64,000 nt of DNA. Source: Aeromonas rivuli. GTDB lineage: Bacteria > Pseudomonadota > Gammaproteobacteria > Enterobacterales > Aeromonadaceae. The translations under genes and the position numbers were made by a program. Below the pieces are notes generated by a model. That model was given only the letters and a program-made list of their open reading frames with translations. It was not told the DNA's origin and ran no database searches. Of the stretch, positions 26,796 through 38,468 are shown piece after piece. Location of the stretch: positions 216,541 to 280,540 of the forward strand of contig NZ_CDBJ01000027.1 of the NCBI RefSeq assembly GCF_000820045.1. Reading direction: 5' to 3'. The first letter of the stretch is position 1. Each line of letters starts with the position of its first letter.

Positions 26796-27953
26796 CTATT
26801 TGCCAAGCAGCGCGAGTACGGCATCGGCAGCCTGCTTGTCGGCATCGCAGCGGATGCTCTGATGCAGCCGGGTGAAGGTGGCGATGAGCTCGCTGTTATC
26901 ATGTTGCAGCAGCTTGCACACCTCTTCGACCAGATTCTCGGTGGTGCACTCGTGCTGGATAAGCTCGGGCACCAGCATCTGATCCGCCAGCAGGTTGGGC
27001 AGGGAGACGTAATCCGTCTTGACCAGGCGCTGGGCCAACCAATAGCTGAAGGGTTTGAGCTTGTAGCCGACCACCATGGGTTTTTTCACCAGCATGGCTT
27101 CCAGTGCCGCCGTGCCCGAGGCCAGCAGCACCACATCGGCGGCCGTCATGGCCTCCCGGCCCTGCCCTTCGAGCAGCACCATTTCAAGCTTGGGGGCTAT
27201 CTCCTGCTTGATGCGCAGGAACTGCTCCCGTCGCGCCTCGTTGACCAGGGGCACGATGAAACCGAGACTCGGGTAGTGTACCGTCAGGTGCTTGCACGCC
27301 TCGAGGAAGAGGGGGGACATGAAGCCCACCTCGGCGCTGCGACTGCCTGGCAGCACCGCCAGCCAGCGGCGGGAGGGATCCAGCCCCAGCTCGGCGCGAG
27401 CGGCCCCCTGATCCGGCACCAGCGGAATGGCATCGGCCATGGTGTGGCCGACGAAGCGGCAGGGCGCATCGAATCTGTCGTAGAAGGCTTTCTCGAACGG
27501 CAAGAAGGCGAGCACCATGTCGGTGGCAGCCTTTATCTTGTGAATGCGACCCTGACGCCAGGCCCAGACTGAGGGGCTGACATAATGAACCGTCTTGATA
27601 CCGGCGCGGCGCAGTTTGAGCTCCACCCCGATATTGAAATCTGGCGCATCCACCCCGATGAAGATATCGGGCGGATTGGCAATGAAATGGCGCAGCAGTT
27701 CGCGGCGTACCTGAAGAATGCGTGGCAGACGGCCAAGCACTTCAGTGATGCCCATGACGGAGAGCTCTTCCATCTCGAACAGCGCCTTGACGCCAAGGGC
27801 CTGCATGCGCGGCCCGGCTATCCCTTCGAACTGCGCATCCGGATAACGGCGTTGCAGCTCACGCACCAGGCCGGCGGCCAGGATGTCGCCGGAGGTCTCT
27901 CCGGCAACGATACCGATGCGAATAGGATCAGGCACGGATGATGCCACGCTCAT
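26796..27953 (-). CDS. lpxB: lipid-A-disaccharide synthase
   Basis: This GT19 enzyme joins UDP-diacylglucosamine and lipid X to form the lipid A disaccharide at the inner membrane. The 385-residue sequence opens with [19 protein letters not shown] and holds the [17 protein letters not shown] region near 123-139, [12 protein letters not shown] near 192-203 and [13 protein letters not shown] near 273-285. The start at 27953 lies within the last codons of lpxA (26-nt overlap). An in-frame ATG 7 codons upstream is possible, as neither has a strong ribosome-binding site. Confidence 0.94.
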   Translation of the reverse strand: MSVASSVPDPIRIGIVAGETSGDILAAGLVRELQRRYPDAQFEGIAGPRMQALGVKALFEMEELSVMGITEVLGRLPRILQVRRELLRHFIANPPDIFIGVDAPDFNIGVELKLRRAGIKTVHYVSPSVWAWRQGRIHKIKAATDMVLAFLPFEKAFYDRFDAPCRFVGHTMADAIPLVPDQGAARAELGLDPSRRWLAVLPGSRSAEVGFMSPLFLEACKHLTVHYPSLGFIVPLVNEARREQFLRIKQEIAPKLEMVLLEGQGREAMTAADVVLLASGTAALEAMLVKKPMVVGYKLKPFSYWLAQRLVKTDYVSLPNLLADQMLVPELIQHECTTENLVEEVCKLLQHDNSELIATFTRLHQSIRCDADKQAADAVLALLGK

Positions 27954-28719
27954 TGTCTTTGAGGAAATCGACATAGAGCTGGACAGCCGGTTCGCTGGCC
28001 GCCATCTCAGTCAGCACTGGCAGCACCTCTTCGATGGTCTTGCCTGAGCGGAAGATCTCTTTGTAGGCACGCTTGACGGCGGATATCGCCTCCGGGCTGA
28101 AACTGCGGCGACGCAGGCCCTCGGAGTTGACCCCGAATGGCTTGGCATAGTTGCCAGCAGCCATGACGTAAGGCGGCACGTCCTTGTTCAGGGCGGCGCA
28201 GCCACCGACGAAGGCGTGGGAGCCGACTCGGCCAAACTGGTGAATGGCAGAGAGGCCACCGAAGATGACGAAATCGCCGATCACCACATGACCCGCCAGG
28301 GTCGCATTGTTGGCAAAGATGCAGTTGTCACCGATGACACAGTCATGGGCCACGTGGACGTTGACCATGAACAGATTACCGCTGCCGACCTTGGTCAGAC
28401 ACTGATCCTGCACTGTGCCACGGTGGACGGTGCAGTTTTCGCGAAAGACGTTGTTATCGCCAATCTCGAGGAAGGTGCGCTCACCAGCGTACTTCTTGTC
28501 CTGGCAATCCTCACCGAGGGAGGTGTGCTGGAAGATCTTGTTGCCACGGCCAATCTTGGTCGGGCCCTTGATCAGAACATGAGAGCTTATCCAGGTGTTA
28601 TCACCGATCTCCACCTCGGCGCCAATGACGGAAAAGGGGCCTATCTCAACCCCTTTGCCTATCACGGCAGACTCATGGACGATGGCAGTATCGTGAATGA
28701 CGGCTGTCGAATCGATCAC
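27928..28719 (-). CDS. lpxA: acyl-ACP:UDP-N-acetylglucosamine O-acyltransferase
   Basis: LpxA adds a 3-hydroxyacyl chain to UDP-GlcNAc, the first step of lipid A synthesis. The 263-residue protein is a left-handed beta helix of hexapeptide repeats. The catalytic histidine region is [15 protein letters not shown] near residue 116-130, with [14 protein letters not shown] and a C-terminal helical part. The start is GTG at 28719. The fabZ stop forms TAATAGTG with it, and GAGGTG precedes, so the two genes are translationally coupled. The acyl length cannot be read. Confidence 0.95.
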   Translation of the reverse strand: MIDSTAVIHDTAIVHESAVIGKGVEIGPFSVIGAEVEIGDNTWISSHVLIKGPTKIGRGNKIFQHTSLGEDCQDKKYAGERTFLEIGDNNVFRENCTVHRGTVQDQCLTKVGSGNLFMVNVHVAHDCVIGDNCIFANNATLAGHVVIGDFVIFGGLSAIHQFGRVGSHAFVGGCAALNKDVPPYVMAAGNYAKPFGVNSEGLRRRSFSPEAISAVKRAYKEIFRSGKTIEEVLPVLTEMAASEPAVQLYVDFLKDNERGIIRA

Positions 28720-28721
28720 TA

Positions 28722-29183
28722 TTACACCTCGCGTTTGGCACACATCAGTTCGGCGGTACAGACCACCTCACCATCAACGGTAGCCACACCGGTAAATTTG
28801 GCAATGCCACGACGCTCCTTCAGGAACACCACGTCCAGCACCAGCTGGTCGCCAGGGCCGACCGGACGCTTGAAGCGCGCATGGTCGATGGAGGCGAAGT
28901 AGTAGAGCTCATTCGGGGACGGCTTGCCGACCATGGTGAACGCTAGAATGCCAGTGGCCTGCGCCATGGCCTCCAGGATCAACACACCGGGGAATACCGG
29001 TTTGGCCGGGAAGTGGCCCTGGAAAATGGGTTCGTTGAACGAGACGTTCTTGATGGCACGCAAGGTCTTGCGCTCATCGCTTATCTCGTAATGCTCAACC
29101 TTGTCCACCATCAGGAACGGATAACGGTGTGGCAGCAGATCCATGATTTCCTGGATCCCTAAGCTTTTCTTTTCAGTAGTCAA
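28722..29183 (-). CDS. fabZ: 3-hydroxyacyl-[acyl-carrier-protein] dehydratase
   Basis: FabZ dehydrates 3-hydroxyacyl-ACP in fatty-acid elongation and competes with LpxA and LpxD for substrate. The 153-residue hot-dog-fold enzyme has [14 protein letters not shown] near 16-29 and the catalytic [22 protein letters not shown] motif split across residues 54-75. The start is TTG, preceded by TAGGG; a TTG start is also known for E. coli fabZ. Confidence 0.96.
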   Translation of the reverse strand: MTTEKKSLGIQEIMDLLPHRYPFLMVDKVEHYEISDERKTLRAIKNVSFNEPIFQGHFPAKPVFPGVLILEAMAQATGILAFTMVGKPSPNELYYFASIDHARFKRPVGPGDQLVLDVVFLKERRGIAKFTGVATVDGEVVCTAELMCAKREV

Positions 29184-29201
29184 AACAGTACCCTATCGTG
29201 A

Positions 29202-30224
29202 TTATTCTTCGTCACCCAGTTTCTTCTCAAGCTGGCTTAACCGTTTGTGCATCTCGTCGATACGCATCACCCGGGCGGCGGTCTTGCGCCACTCTTTATT
29301 GGTTTGCAGGGGGATGCCGGACGAGTAGACACCGGGCTCGGTAATGGGTCGCATCACCATGGCCATACCGGTAACGGTGGCCTGGTCGCAGATCTCCATG
29401 TGCCCGTTAAAGACGGAAGCGCCGCCAATAATACAATACTTACCAACCTTGAGACTACCGGCCATCGTGGTCGCACCGGCCACGGCGGTGCCGTAACCAA
29501 TCTCGACGTTGTGGGCGATCTGGCACTGATTGTCGATGATGACATTGTCGGCAATGCGTGTGTCTTCCAAGGCGCCCCTGTCAATGGTAGTACAGGCGCC
29601 AATCTCGACTCTGTTGCCGATGGTCACGCCACCGAGCTGGGGGATCTTGATCCACTCGCCACGCTCGTTGGCATAACCGAAACCGTCTGCTCCTATCACT
29701 GTCCCGGCTTGCACCAGACAGTCCGTGCCCAAGGTCACCTCATGATAGAGCGTGACATTGGCCCACAGGCGGGAGCGATCACCCAATCGGGTGTTTTTAC
29801 CCACGAAGCAACCCGGACCTATGCGGACATCGTCTCCCAGCACAACGCCGGATTCGATGACCGCATTGGCACCAATGGCAACCCTCTCACCCAGCTGGAC
29901 ATCGGCGGCAATGACAGCGCTAGGATGAATATCCATGGCTGGCTGCGGCGTAGTGTCCAGCAACTGGGCAACCCGGGCAAAGCCGACATAGGGATCCTTG
30001 AGTACCAGCGCATTGGTGGGACAAAACGGCAGATCTGCCTCCGTGATCAACACGGCGGTAGCCTGACTCTGCTCCAGATAAGTACGGTACTTCTTGTTGG
30101 ACAGGAAGGCGATTTCCCCCTTCCCGGCCTTTTCCAGTGTCGCTACCTTGCGAATTTCCTGGCTTCCATCGCCATGAACTTCTGCCCCGAGTCGCTGGGC
30201 CAGCTGTGCGAGAGTGAATACCAT
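29202..30224 (-). CDS. lpxD: UDP-3-O-acylglucosamine N-acyltransferase
   Basis: LpxD adds the second acyl chain in lipid A synthesis. The 340-residue protein has an N-terminal uridine-binding domain and then a left-handed beta helix with many (I/V)G-x4 repeats. The catalytic histidine lies in [16 protein letters not shown] near residue 235. It starts at ATG 30224, three bases after the skp stop (TAATTGATG). The C-terminal helix shows [19 protein letters not shown]. Confidence 0.96.
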   Translation of the reverse strand: MVFTLAQLAQRLGAEVHGDGSQEIRKVATLEKAGKGEIAFLSNKKYRTYLEQSQATAVLITEADLPFCPTNALVLKDPYVGFARVAQLLDTTPQPAMDIHPSAVIAADVQLGERVAIGANAVIESGVVLGDDVRIGPGCFVGKNTRLGDRSRLWANVTLYHEVTLGTDCLVQAGTVIGADGFGYANERGEWIKIPQLGGVTIGNRVEIGACTTIDRGALEDTRIADNVIIDNQCQIAHNVEIGYGTAVAGATTMAGSLKVGKYCIIGGASVFNGHMEICDQATVTGMAMVMRPITEPGVYSSGIPLQTNKEWRKTAARVMRIDEMHKRLSQLEKKLGDEE

Positions 30225-30227
30225 CAA

Positions 30228-30740
30228 TTAGTTGCTCTTGCTGACCTGAGAGATAACCTGACCGGAGATGTCCAGCTTGCTGGCAGCATAAGGGGCTGCG
30301 TTGCGCTCCAGAACCAGATCGTAACCATTGCTCCTGGCGATGGAGTCGATGGCCGCTTTTACCTTGGTCAGGATCTTGTTGCGCTCTTCAGCCTGACGAC
30401 GGCCGTTATCCTGCTCGAAGGCCTGACGCTTCTGGTTGAACTCCATCTGCAGCTTGGCCAGTTTCTCCTGGTTCTGCTTCTTCTGATCGGCGCTCATGAA
30501 GGCTTCATCCTTCTTGAACTTCTCGACCAGCTTCTGGCCATCGGACTCCAGCTTCTGCAACTCGCGCATGCGCGGCTCGAACTCGCCTTTCAGCTTCTTG
30601 GAAACCGCTTCACGCTGGGGCAATTTCTGGAAGATTTCGCTCATGTCGACCACGGCAATCTTGGTCTCAGCCAGGGCGGAACCCATGCCAGCGACCATCA
30701 GAGCAATACTCAGACCAGCGACTTTCAATGCTTTGTTCAC
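30228..30740 (-). CDS. skp: periplasmic chaperone Skp (OmpH)
   Basis: Skp holds unfolded outer-membrane proteins in the periplasm on their way to BamA. The 170-residue precursor has a signal peptide ending in SALA (residue 24). The mature AETKIAVVDMSEIFQKLP start is followed by a long helical tentacle region rich in K, E and Q. The start is GTG with AAGGAG 5 bases before. It follows bamA, as usual, and is translationally close to lpxD. Confidence 0.95.
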   Translation of the reverse strand: MNKALKVAGLSIALMVAGMGSALAETKIAVVDMSEIFQKLPQREAVSKKLKGEFEPRMRELQKLESDGQKLVEKFKKDEAFMSADQKKQNQEKLAKLQMEFNQKRQAFEQDNGRRQAEERNKILTKVKAAIDSIARSNGYDLVLERNAAPYAASKLDISGQVISQVSKSN

Positions 30741-30820
30741 ACTTACTCCTTGTACCCCCGGATGAGGGTAACTGATTACCTTGAATTGCAAGCGACACCC
30801 GGTGCCAACTTGTTACTAGC

Positions 30821-30865
30821 GGGGCCCGACGGCCCCATTATTTACCGCTCTCCCGAGGAGAGCGG
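30821..30865 (-). promoter_or_regulatory. two hairpins in the bamA-skp gap
   Basis: CCGCTCTCC-CGA-GGAGAGCGG (30845-30865) and GGGGCC-CGAC-GGCCCC (30821-30836) stand in tandem in the 162-bp space after bamA. Neither has a T run. They may reduce read-through or protect the mRNA 3' end, so that skp and bamA levels can differ. Confidence 0.45.
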
Positions 30866-30902
30866 TTACACCAGGTGGAACCAGCCTTGCTGGCGCCCTC
30901 CT

Positions 30903-33326
30903 TTAGAAGGTACGACCAATGTTGAAGGAGAAGAACTCGGTTCTATCCCCTTCGTACTCTTTGAGCGGACGCGCAATGGCAAACACCAGGGGGCCCATGG
31001 GTGAGAGCCACTGAACCGACAGGCCATAGGAGGCGCGGAAGTTGGTGGGATCCGAGTAGTCCATCAAGTACTTACAGCCAGTGACACAGCGGTTCTGGTA
31101 CTGGTCATAGTCGAAGGTGGTGTCCCATACCGAGCCCGCATCAACGAAGACACTGGTACGCAGCTGAGGCTGATAGGTCTCCGAGGCAAAGGGCGTCGGC
31201 ACTATCAGCTCAAGGGAGGCGATAGCCAGGGCGTTACCCCCCACGGAGCTGTCGGTGCCTTGGGCAACATCGTTACCCCCTACGTTGTAGTAGTAGAGCG
31301 CCTTGGGACCGACTGTGTTGCTCTTGAAGCCACGCAGGGTATCGAAGCCACCGGCGAAGTAGTTCTCGAAGAAGGGCAGTACATGGTCATAGTCGCCGTT
31401 GCTGCCGTAGCCGTTGCCGTAGGAGAGGCGGGCCTTGGTCATCAGTACCCAGCTGTGATCCGCATCGAACGGGAAGTAGTGAGCATCTTCGGCATTGAGC
31501 TTGAAGTACTGCAGATCCATGCCGGGCACAGTCACCTTGGCGTTGATCCGCTGACGGTTACCATCGCTCGGGAAGGTGCCCTTGTTCAGGGTGGAACGGG
31601 TCCAGCCTGCGGTGAAATCGACCGTGTTGAAGGTCAGGCGGTTGTCACCGTCGATGTTGTCGCTGTATACCTTCCAGAACTCCTCAACCTGCTGATAGGG
31701 ATTGGGCTGGGACAGCTTGTTATTCTCAAAGCCAAGGCTGAAGTCGAGACGGTTGTTCTCGTTGACCGGGAAGCCGCTGGAGAGACGGAAGCCGATGGTG
31801 GTGTTCTCATAGTCAACGATGTTGGCATCTGCCGCGCTGAACTCGTTGTAGTAGAGACGGCCACCCAGGCTGACCCCATCGACGGTGAAGTAGGGATCGT
31901 TATAGCTGAGATCGATACTCTTCGAGTAGTCGTTGGTACTGGCCGAGATACCGATTTTTTTACCGGTACCCATGAAGTTGTCCTGCTGCAGGCCCGCCTG
32001 CAGGCTCAGACCCGAATCGGTACCATAGCCGACACCGGCATTGATGGAACCGGCTGGCTGCTCCTTGACCTTGAAGTCCAGATCCACTTGGTCATCGCTA
32101 CCCGCCACGCGCTTGGTATCCACGTCGGCGCTCTCGAAATAGCCGAGCCGGTTGAGACGGGTCTTGGACTGCTCGACGTTGTCGGAGGAGAGCCAGGTGC
32201 CTTCCATCTGACGCATCTCGCGGCGCAGCACTTCGTCCTTGGTGGTGACGTTGCCGCTGAAGTTGATGTTGCGCACATAGACACGGGGACCCGGCTCTAT
32301 GTTAATGATCAACTCCACTTCCTTGGTCTCGTCATTGATCTGCGGGAAGGTGGTGACCTTGGGATAGGCATAACCATAACGGCCGAGTAACTTGGAGAGC
32401 ACCTCTTCGGTGTGGGTCACCTGGCTGGCGGAGTAGACGCTACCTGCCGTGATGGGGATAAGCTCCTTCATCTCGGCACCGCGATCTATCATGTCCCCCT
32501 TGAGCTGGATGCCGGAGACCTTGTACTGATCCCCTTCCTTGAGGTTGAGGGTGACATAGACCCCCTTCTTGTCCGGCGTCATGGAGACCTGGGTAGACTC
32601 CTGGGCGAAGCGGATGTAACCGCGATCCAGATAGTAGGAGCGCAGCACCTCGATATCGCCGGCCAGCTTCTGCTTCTGGTAGCGCTGATCGCCGGTGAAG
32701 TTCCACCAGGGCACATCGTCCTTGAGGGAGAGCTGGGCCAGCAGCTTCTCTTCCGGGAACACATTGTTGCCGACGATGTTGATCTGCTGGATCTTGGCCG
32801 CTTCCCCTTCGACGAAGGTGAACTTGAGGTCGACCCGGTTGCGGGGCAAGGGGGTGACGATGGCCTTGACCTTGGCGGAGTATTTGCCCACGCCATAGTA
32901 GAAGTCTTCCAGCCCCTTCTCGAGGGAGCTCAGCACGGTACGATCCAGGGGATCACCGACGCGGATACCGGAGGACTCCAGGCTCTGGGTCAGCTGCTCT
33001 TCCTTGATGTCCTTGTTACCGGAGAACTCGATGCTGGAGATGGTCGGTCGCTCCTTGACCGCCACTTGCAGCACATCGCCGTCCCGATAGACCTTGACGT
33101 CCTCGAAGTTGCCCGAGGCATAGAGCTTCTTGATGGCGCTGGCCAGGGTAACGGGATCGACGGTGTCACCGACCCGGATCGGCAGATTCAACAGGGCGGC
33201 GCCCAGTGTCACCCGCTGCAAACCGTCAACCTGAATGTCTTGCACCACAAAAGAGGCAGGGGCCGCCTGGGCCAGGAAGCTGGCACCCAGCAGGCAACTC
33301 AACACCAATGCTTTTTTAACAGCCAT
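30903..33326 (-). CDS. bamA: outer-membrane protein assembly factor BamA
   Basis: BamA is the Omp85 core of the BAM machine that inserts beta-barrels. The 807-residue precursor has a signal peptide ending in AQA (near residue 22) and five POTRA domains, the first starting [14 protein letters not shown]. It has a 16-strand barrel whose last strand ends in FSFNIGRTF, the typical C-terminal aromatic. The [21 protein letters not shown] segment and the RGF-type loop [10 protein letters not shown] are also present. The start MAVKK at 33326 gives a clean signal peptide. Confidence 0.97.
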   Translation of the reverse strand: MAVKKALVLSCLLGASFLAQAAPASFVVQDIQVDGLQRVTLGAALLNLPIRVGDTVDPVTLASAIKKLYASGNFEDVKVYRDGDVLQVAVKERPTISSIEFSGNKDIKEEQLTQSLESSGIRVGDPLDRTVLSSLEKGLEDFYYGVGKYSAKVKAIVTPLPRNRVDLKFTFVEGEAAKIQQINIVGNNVFPEEKLLAQLSLKDDVPWWNFTGDQRYQKQKLAGDIEVLRSYYLDRGYIRFAQESTQVSMTPDKKGVYVTLNLKEGDQYKVSGIQLKGDMIDRGAEMKELIPITAGSVYSASQVTHTEEVLSKLLGRYGYAYPKVTTFPQINDETKEVELIINIEPGPRVYVRNINFSGNVTTKDEVLRREMRQMEGTWLSSDNVEQSKTRLNRLGYFESADVDTKRVAGSDDQVDLDFKVKEQPAGSINAGVGYGTDSGLSLQAGLQQDNFMGTGKKIGISASTNDYSKSIDLSYNDPYFTVDGVSLGGRLYYNEFSAADANIVDYENTTIGFRLSSGFPVNENNRLDFSLGFENNKLSQPNPYQQVEEFWKVYSDNIDGDNRLTFNTVDFTAGWTRSTLNKGTFPSDGNRQRINAKVTVPGMDLQYFKLNAEDAHYFPFDADHSWVLMTKARLSYGNGYGSNGDYDHVLPFFENYFAGGFDTLRGFKSNTVGPKALYYYNVGGNDVAQGTDSSVGGNALAIASLELIVPTPFASETYQPQLRTSVFVDAGSVWDTTFDYDQYQNRCVTGCKYLMDYSDPTNFRASYGLSVQWLSPMGPLVFAIARPLKEYEGDRTEFFSFNIGRTF

Positions 33327-33360
33327 TTTGTTCTTATGTGTCCTTGTTGATGCTCTGGCC

Positions 33361-34713
33361 TCAGAGGCGAGCGAAATCATTAAACAGCGCAATACCCATC
33401 AGCAACATCAGAATGGCGGCGCCTATCCTGAACCCCACTTCCTGAATCTTCTCCGAGACCGGCTTGCCAGTCACTGCCTCGATGAGGAAGTAGACCAAAT
33501 GGCCCCCATCCAGCACCGGCAGCGGGAACAGATTGATGATCCCCAGGTTGACGCTGATCAGCGCCAGGAAACCGAGAAAATAGACCAGACCGTAATCGGC
33601 GCTGTTACCCGCGCCCTTGGCAATGGAGATGGGCCCGCTCAGGTTGTCCAGCGACACTATGCCACCAATCAGCTTGCCTATCATATCGAAGGTGAGCGTG
33701 ATCAGGCTCCATGTCTTGTGCATGCCCTGCCAGAGGGCGTCGAGCGGCCCATACTGTAACAGAATTCGATATTCATCCGGTAATGGAACCACTTGAGGCG
33801 ATAATCCCACGAAGCCCACCGCCTTGCCCTTTACCTCTTTGGCATGGGGAGTCAGGGTGATGCTCTGTTCACTGCCATCACGCTCAATGGTCAACTGCAA
33901 GGGCTGCTCGGGGGAAGATTGTACCTTGCCCACGAAGGCGACCCAGTCAGTCAGGGGTTCGCCATCCAGCGCCAGGATCTTGTCCCCTTTGCGCATGCCA
34001 GCCGTGTCACTGGCACTGCCCTGCACCACGTCGGCCACTACGGGCAACACCTTGGCCCCCAGCGGGATGATCCCCAGGCTGACGATGGGCGACTCTTTAT
34101 CCGGATCGAATGTCCAGCTCTTCAGTTCGAGCGTCTTGTCGCTGGCATAACTGCTCTTGGGTTCGGTCAGCTTGAGCTGTACCGAATCGTCCCCAAGGTG
34201 GCTTATCAGGGCATAGACAATGCTCTCCCAGTCACCGGTCGGCTCACCGCCCACCTCGACGATCTGCATCCCTGGCAGCAAGCCAGCCTCGGCGGCGATG
34301 GAGTCAGTGCGCACCTCGCCGACGATGGGTTTGACGCTCGGCACCCCTATCATGAACATCAGCCAGAAGGCGAACAGGGCGAACACGAAATTCGCCATGG
34401 GGCCGGCTGCGACGATGGCCATGCGGGCCCAGACGCTCTTGTGGTTGAAGGCCTGCGCCTCCTCCCCCGGTTTAAGCTCGTCGACCCGGCCGTCCAGCAT
34501 CTTGACGTAACCGCCAAGGGGGATCAGCGCCAGCACATACTCGGTGCCATCCTTGCCCATCCGGCGCCAGATAGCCTTGCCAAAACCGATGGAGAAGCGC
34601 TCCACCTTGACGCCACAACGGCGGGCCACCCAGAAGTGGCCAAACTCATGCACCGCAACCAGCAGGCCCAGGGCGACGATGAAGGCGCCGATATTCCAGA
34701 GTACCCCCCCCAT
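33361..34713 (-). CDS. rseP: RIP metalloprotease RseP
   Basis: RseP makes the second cut in RseA and releases sigma-E during envelope stress; it also clears signal-peptide remnants. The 450-residue protein has HEFGH near residue 22 as zinc motif, tandem PDZ domains in the middle, and [20 protein letters not shown] with the third ligand near 395-412. Length equals the E. coli protein. Its ATG is followed at once by seven more G residues (8-G run, 34704-34711). AAGGAG precedes. Confidence 0.97.
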   Translation of the reverse strand: MGGVLWNIGAFIVALGLLVAVHEFGHFWVARRCGVKVERFSIGFGKAIWRRMGKDGTEYVLALIPLGGYVKMLDGRVDELKPGEEAQAFNHKSVWARMAIVAAGPMANFVFALFAFWLMFMIGVPSVKPIVGEVRTDSIAAEAGLLPGMQIVEVGGEPTGDWESIVYALISHLGDDSVQLKLTEPKSSYASDKTLELKSWTFDPDKESPIVSLGIIPLGAKVLPVVADVVQGSASDTAGMRKGDKILALDGEPLTDWVAFVGKVQSSPEQPLQLTIERDGSEQSITLTPHAKEVKGKAVGFVGLSPQVVPLPDEYRILLQYGPLDALWQGMHKTWSLITLTFDMIGKLIGGIVSLDNLSGPISIAKGAGNSADYGLVYFLGFLALISVNLGIINLFPLPVLDGGHLVYFLIEAVTGKPVSEKIQEVGFRIGAAILMLLMGIALFNDFARL

Positions 34714-34881
34714 CAGCCAAGGCTCCTTGCGTCATGTCCGGTCATCAGGTCAGCGCCGAAGGCGACCCTGGTGTCGTTTTTGCACTTGTTTTTGCACAGC
34801 GTACTCATGAGTCCAATTCCTTGATGTCATCGATGACCCGCGACGCTGCAAGGAGAAAAGCAGCAGGCCAGGGTATGGCAT

Positions 34882-36078
34882 TCATCGGCTAAGTGCCTTA
34901 ATCAAATCCTGAGCCCGGGCACGTGCAGCACAGTCCAGGGCAATCAAATCGTCCAGCGAGTCGGCAGACTGCCGGCCAACGGTCAGCAGGGCAGTCTCAT
35001 TGACTCTGGCAATATCCATGAAACCGATGCGCTCGGCAAGGAAAGCCGCCACGGCCTCCTCATTGGCGGCGTTGAGTGCCGTGGTGGCACTCTGTCCCGC
35101 CTGGCAGGCGGCCATGGCCAGCGCCAGGCAGGGGTAGCGCTCGACGTCGGGGCGAATAAAGCTGAACTCTCCGACACTGAAGAAATCCAGAGGTTCCACG
35201 CCAGACTCAATCCTGGCCGGATAAGCCAGGGCATGGGCGATGGGGGTACACATGTCGGGGTTGCCGAGCTGGGCCAGCACGGAGCCATCCTTGTACTGCA
35301 CCATGGAGTGAATGACAGACTGGGGATGGACCACGACCTGGATCTGCTCAGGGGCGGCATTGAACAGCCAGCGCGCCTCTATATACTCCAGGCCCTTGTT
35401 GAACATGGTGGCGGAGTCTACCGAGATCTTGGCCCCCATGGACCAGTTGGGGTGTGCCACCGCTTGCGCGGGAGTGACCTTGTCCAAGTCGTTGATATCG
35501 GTGTAACGGAACGGGCCGCCCGAACCGGTCAACAAGATTTTGCTGATACCGGCCCCGGCCAGATCGCAGCAGCCAAGCTGACGTTGAATGGCCTCGGGCA
35601 GGCACTGGAAGATGGCATTATGTTCGCTGTCGATGGGCAGCAGTTCGGCGCTGTGGTCGCGCACGGCGTCCATGAAGAAGGCCCCGGACATCACCAGCGC
35701 CTCCTTGTTGGCCAGCAGAATACGCTTGCCCGCTCGCACCGCGGCCATGGTCGGCGCCAGACCGGCCGCCCCCACGATAGCCGCCATGACGCTGTGGGCA
35801 TCGGGATGAGCCGCCACCTCGCACAGCGCCTTGGCACCGGACAGTACCTGGGTTTGGCTACCATGAGCCTTGAGTCGGCTCGCCAACTCGCGGGCCGCGG
35901 TCTCGTCGACCATGACGGCGAAGCGAGGAGAGAATTCGAGGCAGTCACGCAGCATGGTATCCAGACTGCGCCAGGCGGTCAGCGCCAGTACCTGCCAGCG
36001 GCCCGGATTATGACGCAGCACTCTGAGGGTGCTCTGACCGATGGAGCCGGAGGCCCCCAGGATAACGAGCTGGCGCAT
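34882..36078 (-). CDS. dxr: 1-deoxy-D-xylulose 5-phosphate reductoisomerase
   Basis: Dxr makes MEP with NADPH, the committed step of the non-mevalonate isoprenoid route. The 398-residue enzyme has an N-terminal [16 protein letters not shown]ossmann motif, [11 protein letters not shown] near residue 124 and the [11 protein letters not shown] metal-binding site near 150. It also has GSGGPFR and the [20 protein letters not shown] stretch. Its ATG overlaps the cdsA stop (TGATG). Here dxr sits between cdsA and rseP rather than after frr as in E. coli. Confidence 0.97.
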   Translation of the reverse strand: MRQLVILGASGSIGQSTLRVLRHNPGRWQVLALTAWRSLDTMLRDCLEFSPRFAVMVDETAARELASRLKAHGSQTQVLSGAKALCEVAAHPDAHSVMAAIVGAAGLAPTMAAVRAGKRILLANKEALVMSGAFFMDAVRDHSAELLPIDSEHNAIFQCLPEAIQRQLGCCDLAGAGISKILLTGSGGPFRYTDINDLDKVTPAQAVAHPNWSMGAKISVDSATMFNKGLEYIEARWLFNAAPEQIQVVVHPQSVIHSMVQYKDGSVLAQLGNPDMCTPIAHALAYPARIESGVEPLDFFSVGEFSFIRPDVERYPCLALAMAACQAGQSATTALNAANEEAVAAFLAERIGFMDIARVNETALLTVGRQSADSLDDLIALDCAARARAQDLIKALSR

Positions 36079-36935
36079 CAGCCCCCCTGGCTCAGCAACA
36101 GATAGCTGAGCAGGAAGACTGGCAGGGCCGCCGTCAGGCTGTCGATACGATCGAGAATGCCACCATGACCCGGCAACAGGTTGCCGGAATCCTTGATGCC
36201 CGCCTCACGCTTGAACATGCTCTCGGTCAGATCGCCCAGCACCGAGGCCAGCACCGCCAGCAGAGAGCAAAGCAGCACAGTGCCCATCTTGGCGGGCACG
36301 AACCCCATCCACCAGGTCACACCGACCGCGAGCAGGCCCGCGGTAAACAGGCCACCGCACAGACCTTCGATGGTCTTACCCGGGCTGACGAAGGGAGCCA
36401 GCTTGTGTTTGCCAAACGCCTTGCCGAAAAAATACGCGCCAGAATCTGCCGCCCAGACCAGGCCCATGACGAACAGCAGGATCCAGGCGCCCATGGAGGA
36501 GTCGTGATAGAAGTTGTAGCCGCGAATAGCGACCATAGACCAGAAGAAGGGGATGAGCGTCACCAGGCCAAACAGCGACTTGAGCCAGACAGACTCCTTC
36601 CACAGTCTGGCGCTCTGGGGGTAGCGCAGCACCAGCAGCAGGCCGAGCAGCCACCAGCTGGCCGCCGTCCAGAGTACCCCCATCAATATGGGGTTGAGTC
36701 CAGGTGCCCACAGCTGCTCCACCGGCAGCCACATCAGGCTGGCACCGAGCAAGAGACAAAACAGCAGGGGTATCCATTCCCGCCGCTCACTGCTAACAAA
36801 ACCACCCCACTCCCGACTGGCCAGCAAGAAGACCAGGGCTGCCAACAGGGCAAAAAATTTCAAAGGCAAGAAGAACAGCGCCCCCAGCACCAGGGGGATC
36901 AGACACAATGCGGTAATAATTCGTTGTTTTAGCAA
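36078..36935 (-). CDS. cdsA: phosphatidate cytidylyltransferase
   Basis: CdsA makes CDP-diacylglycerol, the precursor of all phospholipids. The 285-residue membrane protein has about eight segments and the signature [16 protein letters not shown] followed by [13 protein letters not shown]. The terminal [20 protein letters not shown] and [15 protein letters not shown] motifs are conserved. The start is TTG with GAGG upstream, an uncommon but family-consistent choice. Confidence 0.96.
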   Translation of the reverse strand: MLKQRIITALCLIPLVLGALFFLPLKFFALLAALVFLLASREWGGFVSSERREWIPLLFCLLLGASLMWLPVEQLWAPGLNPILMGVLWTAASWWLLGLLLVLRYPQSARLWKESVWLKSLFGLVTLIPFFWSMVAIRGYNFYHDSSMGAWILLFVMGLVWAADSGAYFFGKAFGKHKLAPFVSPGKTIEGLCGGLFTAGLLAVGVTWWMGFVPAKMGTVLLCSLLAVLASVLGDLTESMFKREAGIKDSGNLLPGHGGILDRIDSLTAALPVFLLSYLLLSQGG

Positions 36936-36962
36936 AAGAAACCTCTCTCTTGGGAGCGGGGT

Positions 36963-37739
36963 TTAGCCGGTCTGTTGCTCGGCGATCAATTCCCGGATCT
37001 GTTCACCCGTACACCCGAAGCGACGCTCGCGGGCCACGAAAGAGGCAACTGCCTCACTGAACTCGGCCTCGTTAAAATCGGGCCATAACACAGGCGTAAA
37101 ATGGAGCTCGGCATAGGCGAGCTGCCATAACAAAAAATTGCTGATGCGGTGATCTCCACCGGTGCGGATCAGCAGATCGACCGGGGGCAGATCGGCCATG
37201 CAGATGGCCTGTCCCAGTCGGGCTTCAGTGATCTCCTCGGCTTGGAGTTCACCCGCCGCCACGGCTTCGGCCAGCTTGCGCGCAGCCTGGGTAATGTCCC
37301 ACTGACCGCCGTAATTGGCGGCAATATTGAGGGTCAGACCCTGATTATGCTCGGTCAGTGCCTCTGCCTTGGCGATCTTGGCCCGCAGCCGCGCACTGAA
37401 ACGCGAGGTATCGCCAATCACCCGCAAGCGGATGCCGTTGCTGTGCAGCTTCTTGACCTCGCTGCCGAGCACGGTGAGGAAGAGCTCCATCAGGGCACTG
37501 ACTTCCCCTTCCGGACGACGCCAGTTCTCACTGGAGAAAGCAAAGAGGGTGAGAGCATCCATCTTGGCCCGTGTGGCAAAGGTCACCGTCTCCCGCACGG
37601 CCTTGACGCCGGCCTTGTGCCCATAGACCCGCATCTTGCCACGGTTCTCGGCCCAGCGCCCGTTGCCATCCATGATGATGGCAACATGGCGGGGCAGACA
37701 CTGGTTGGCGCTATCGCCGAAGGCTGCCAAACGCGACAT
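36963..37739 (-). CDS. uppS: undecaprenyl diphosphate synthase
   Basis: UppS condenses eight isopentenyl units onto farnesyl diphosphate to make the C55 carrier for peptidoglycan and O-antigen. The 258-residue protein has [18 protein letters not shown] near residues 18-35, with the catalytic aspartate, then [12 protein letters not shown] near 79 and the [19 protein letters not shown] region near 195-213. The ATG follows GGGAG. It is separated from frr by a terminator-like hairpin, so frr and uppS need not be equally expressed. Confidence 0.97.
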   Translation of the reverse strand: MSRLAAFGDSANQCLPRHVAIIMDGNGRWAENRGKMRVYGHKAGVKAVRETVTFATRAKMDALTLFAFSSENWRRPEGEVSALMELFLTVLGSEVKKLHSNGIRLRVIGDTSRFSARLRAKIAKAEALTEHNQGLTLNIAANYGGQWDITQAARKLAEAVAAGELQAEEITEARLGQAICMADLPPVDLLIRTGGDHRISNFLLWQLAYAELHFTPVLWPDFNEAEFSEAVASFVARERRFGCTGEQIRELIAEQQTG

Positions 37740-37753
37740 TCATTTCTCCCACA

Positions 37754-37790
37754 AAGACAAAAGCGCCGTGCAGGGGCACTACACGGCGCT
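37754..37790 (-). terminator. intrinsic terminator or attenuator after frr
   Basis: On the minus strand AGCGCCGTG pairs with CACGGCGCT and is followed by TTTTGTCTTTG. It lies between frr and uppS and could partly separate the ribosomal genes from the envelope genes. Confidence 0.65.
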
Positions 37791-37811
37791 CGTAATATAC
37801 CTGTCAGACGC

Positions 37812-38369
37812 TTAGATTTCCATTAGCTCCTTTTCCTTCACGGCCAGGGCGTCATCCGCCAGCTTGATGAAGGCATCGGTCAGTTTCTGGATCTCTTCCT
37901 GGGCACGACGGTCGTCGTCCTCGGAGATCTCTTTGTCCTTGAGCAGGGCCTTCAGATCGGCGTTGGCATCGCGACGGATGTTGCGGATGGCAACCCGGGC
38001 ACCTTCGGCCTCGGAGCGGACGATCTTGGTCAGATCGCGACGGCGCTCTTCGGTCAGCGCCGGCAGCGGCACACGCAGAGTCTGGCCATTGCTGGACGGG
38101 TTCAGACCCAGATCCGAGGTCAGGATCGCTTTCTCGATCGCCTGCATCATGGAGCGGTCGAAGATGGAGATGGACAAGGTGCGGGCATCCTCGGCCACCA
38201 CGTTAGCCAACTGCTTGAGCGGAGTCGCTGCGCCATAGTACTCAACCTGGATGCCGTCGAGCAGGCTCGGGTGAGCACGGCCGGTACGGATCTTGGACAT
38301 CTGGGATTTGAGCGATTCTACGCTCTTGGACATGCGGTCCTTGGCGTCGTTTTTAATCTCGTTGATCAC
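37812..38369 (-). CDS. frr: ribosome recycling factor
   Basis: RRF splits post-termination ribosomes with EF-G. The 185-residue protein has the two-domain RRF pattern: [25 protein letters not shown], the [14 protein letters not shown] hinge region, and [16 protein letters not shown]. The start is GTG, preceded by AAGGA; a GTG start is also typical in E. coli. Confidence 0.97.
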   Translation of the reverse strand: MINEIKNDAKDRMSKSVESLKSQMSKIRTGRAHPSLLDGIQVEYYGAATPLKQLANVVAEDARTLSISIFDRSMMQAIEKAILTSDLGLNPSSNGQTLRVPLPALTEERRRDLTKIVRSEAEGARVAIRNIRRDANADLKALLKDKEISEDDDRRAQEEIQKLTDAFIKLADDALAVKEKELMEI

Positions 38370-38468
38370 AGTGGTTTTCCTTTTGGCGAACGAACCCGCG
38401 ACGGGTCCGTTTCTAGCTTAATTTACTGACGCAATGGATAACAAACCGCCTTCCGGTTCGCTGCAATC

